From Bdellovibrionales bacterium (GTDB lineage Bacteria > Bdellovibrionota > Bacteriovoracia > Bacteriovoracales > Bacteriovoracaceae), in contig DAOVTR010000094.1 of NCBI GenBank assembly GCA_030633015.1, positions 1 to 6,495 of the forward strand: 6,495 bases of DNA. The letters are read 5' to 3'. The position numbers were made by a program, and so were the translations under genes. The notes under the pieces were generated by a model that was not told where the DNA came from, ran no database searches, and was given only the letters and a program-made list of their open reading frames with translations. The stretch's first letter is position 1. Every line of letters starts with the position of its first letter. Shown piece by piece: positions 5,598-6,495 of this stretch.

Positions 5598-6476
5598 ATG
5601 AAACTTTCAAGACCACAAACTCTATTTGATGGATTTTCTTTTTCTGAAAAGGCCATCTTAAATACAATTAATTTGATCGGTGTTCCCTTTGACGAAACAG
5701 CATCATTTAGAAAAGGAGCCGCATTAGGTCCAGAAAAGATCAGAGAAGTTTCAGACCAAATAGAGACCTACTCTCCATATCTTAATCTAGACCTTCTAAA
5801 TATTAAATTAACTGATCTTGGAAATATTAAAAGCACTAATCATAATTCTTCTGATGATTTTTTAACCCAGTTAATTACTTTTTATAATTTGCTTTTTCCA
5901 ATACAAGATAAATTTAAAATACTAACTATTGGCGGTGAGCACTCTATTTCTATTGCACCTATTATAAATTTTTTAAAACGATACAAAAATTTAACTGTTC
6001 TACATTTAGATGCACATGCTGATCTAAGAGATGGCTACCAAAATCATAAATACTCCCACGCCTCAGTAATAAGACGAGCAATTGATCAATTTGATATTGA
6101 ACAAAACTTAATTCAATTTGGAATAAGATCTGGCACTAAAGAAGAATTTTCTTGGATGCGAAAACATCAAACAATCAAACATTCTATCGAAGAATTAGAT
6201 AAATCTATATCTGTTATACCAAATGATTTTCCAATTTATTTAACCATAGATGTTGATTTTTTTGATCCCTGCTTTGTTCCTGGCACAGGAACTCCTGAGG
6301 CCGGAGGTGAAAACTTCAATACCTTCATAAAAATTATAAAACTTTTGGAAAATAAATTTGTTGTTGGAGCAGATGTTGTGGAGCTTGCTCCACAAATTGA
6401 CCCAACTGGAAATAGCGCTATTTTTGCGTCAAAACTCATCCGAGAATTAATTTTATTACTAGGAAGAGACCAATGA
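5598..6476 (+). CDS. speB: Agmatinase-type ureohydrolase
   Basis: A 292-residue member of the arginase/agmatinase family, which uses two Mn ions to hydrolyse a guanidino group and release urea. Metal-binding motifs are complete: GGEHS (112-116, H115), LDAHAD (137-142, D138, H140, D142) and TIDVDFFDP (216-224, D218 and D220). They are followed by PGTGTPEAGG (228-237), the pattern of agmatinases rather than arginases. N-terminal GVPFDE (28-33) and KGAALGPEKIRE (39-50) also fit. Length is normal (E. coli SpeB 306). Agmatine to putrescine plus urea is the likeliest reaction, but related enzymes act on guanidinobutyrate or other guanidino compounds and cannot be excluded. The ATG has no clear Shine-Dalgarno site, unlike its neighbours. 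An out-of-frame ATG-GAT-TTA-TAA just before it shares a base with the start. The stop overlaps the next gene by four bases, suggesting an operon. Confidence 0.9.
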   Translation: MKLSRPQTLFDGFSFSEKAILNTINLIGVPFDETASFRKGAALGPEKIREVSDQIETYSPYLNLDLLNIKLTDLGNIKSTNHNSSDDFLTQLITFYNLLFPIQDKFKILTIGGEHSISIAPIINFLKRYKNLTVLHLDAHADLRDGYQNHKYSHASVIRRAIDQFDIEQNLIQFGIRSGTKEEFSWMRKHQTIKHSIEELDKSISVIPNDFPIYLTIDVDFFDPCFVPGTGTPEAGGENFNTFIKIIKLLENKFVVGADVVELAPQIDPTGNSAIFASKLIRELILLLGRDQ

Positions 6477-6495
6477 CAAATAAGTGGAATACCGA
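6473..6495 (+). CDS. Start of an unidentified downstream gene, cut by the window edge
   Basis: An ATG overlaps the ureohydrolase stop (ATGA) and reads MTNKWNT before the sequence ends. AGGAAG (6461-6466) lies six bases upstream, a good ribosome binding site. Coupling to a ureohydrolase hints at polyamine metabolism, but seven residues are too few to assign a family. Confidence 0.6.

Noticed and set aside
5587..5598. Mini-ORF ATG-GAT-TTA-TAA overlapping the ureohydrolase start
   Set aside because: It is three codons long with no ribosome binding site; it may be chance, and it is not an in-frame alternative start.
6236..6439. 67-codon open frame on the minus strand
   Set aside because: Antisense to the conserved metal-binding region of the ureohydrolase.

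Overview
The window is AT-rich DNA from a Gram-negative-type bacterium. A bd oxidase gene preceded by a DUF4492 gene is a layout I associate with Bacteroidota, Campylobacterota and some Bdellovibrionota-like lineages. Clear Shine-Dalgarno sites and TTG/GTG starts argue against Bacteroidota, which mostly lack strong SD sequences. The lineage cannot be settled from this sequence alone. Coding density is high: neighbouring genes overlap or abut and there are no RNA genes, insertion sequences or CRISPR arrays.

Minus strand, in transcription order (right to left): a short NfeD protein (5366-4923), a first SPFH/stomatin-family protein (4906-3986), a second SPFH protein (3986-3048, sharing one base with the first), and a large secreted protein (3051-1219, sharing four bases with the second). 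The last has two aspartic-protease-like lobes and a C-terminal HExxH motif. These four look like one translationally coupled operon. SPFH proteins form membrane cages and short NfeD proteins partner them, so the secreted protease-like protein is plausibly a periplasmic partner of the cage. That role is inferred from gene order and domains only.

After a 44-base gap come a small DUF4492 membrane protein (1174-944) and cydA, cytochrome bd oxidase subunit I (957-58), overlapping by 14 bases. CydA is normal through its quinol-binding loop (about residue 279), then loses family similarity and stops at 299 residues. The downstream bases hold CydA-like fragments in other frames, so the gene is frameshifted, decayed, or badly sequenced near this edge.

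Plus strand: a 231-base divergent intergenic region (5367-5597) carries a GC-rich dyad and a 7-bp inverted repeat overlapping a plausible promoter. Then comes a ureohydrolase of the agmatinase type (5598-6476) with its metal ligands intact. A further gene starts in a four-base overlap with it and runs off the right edge.
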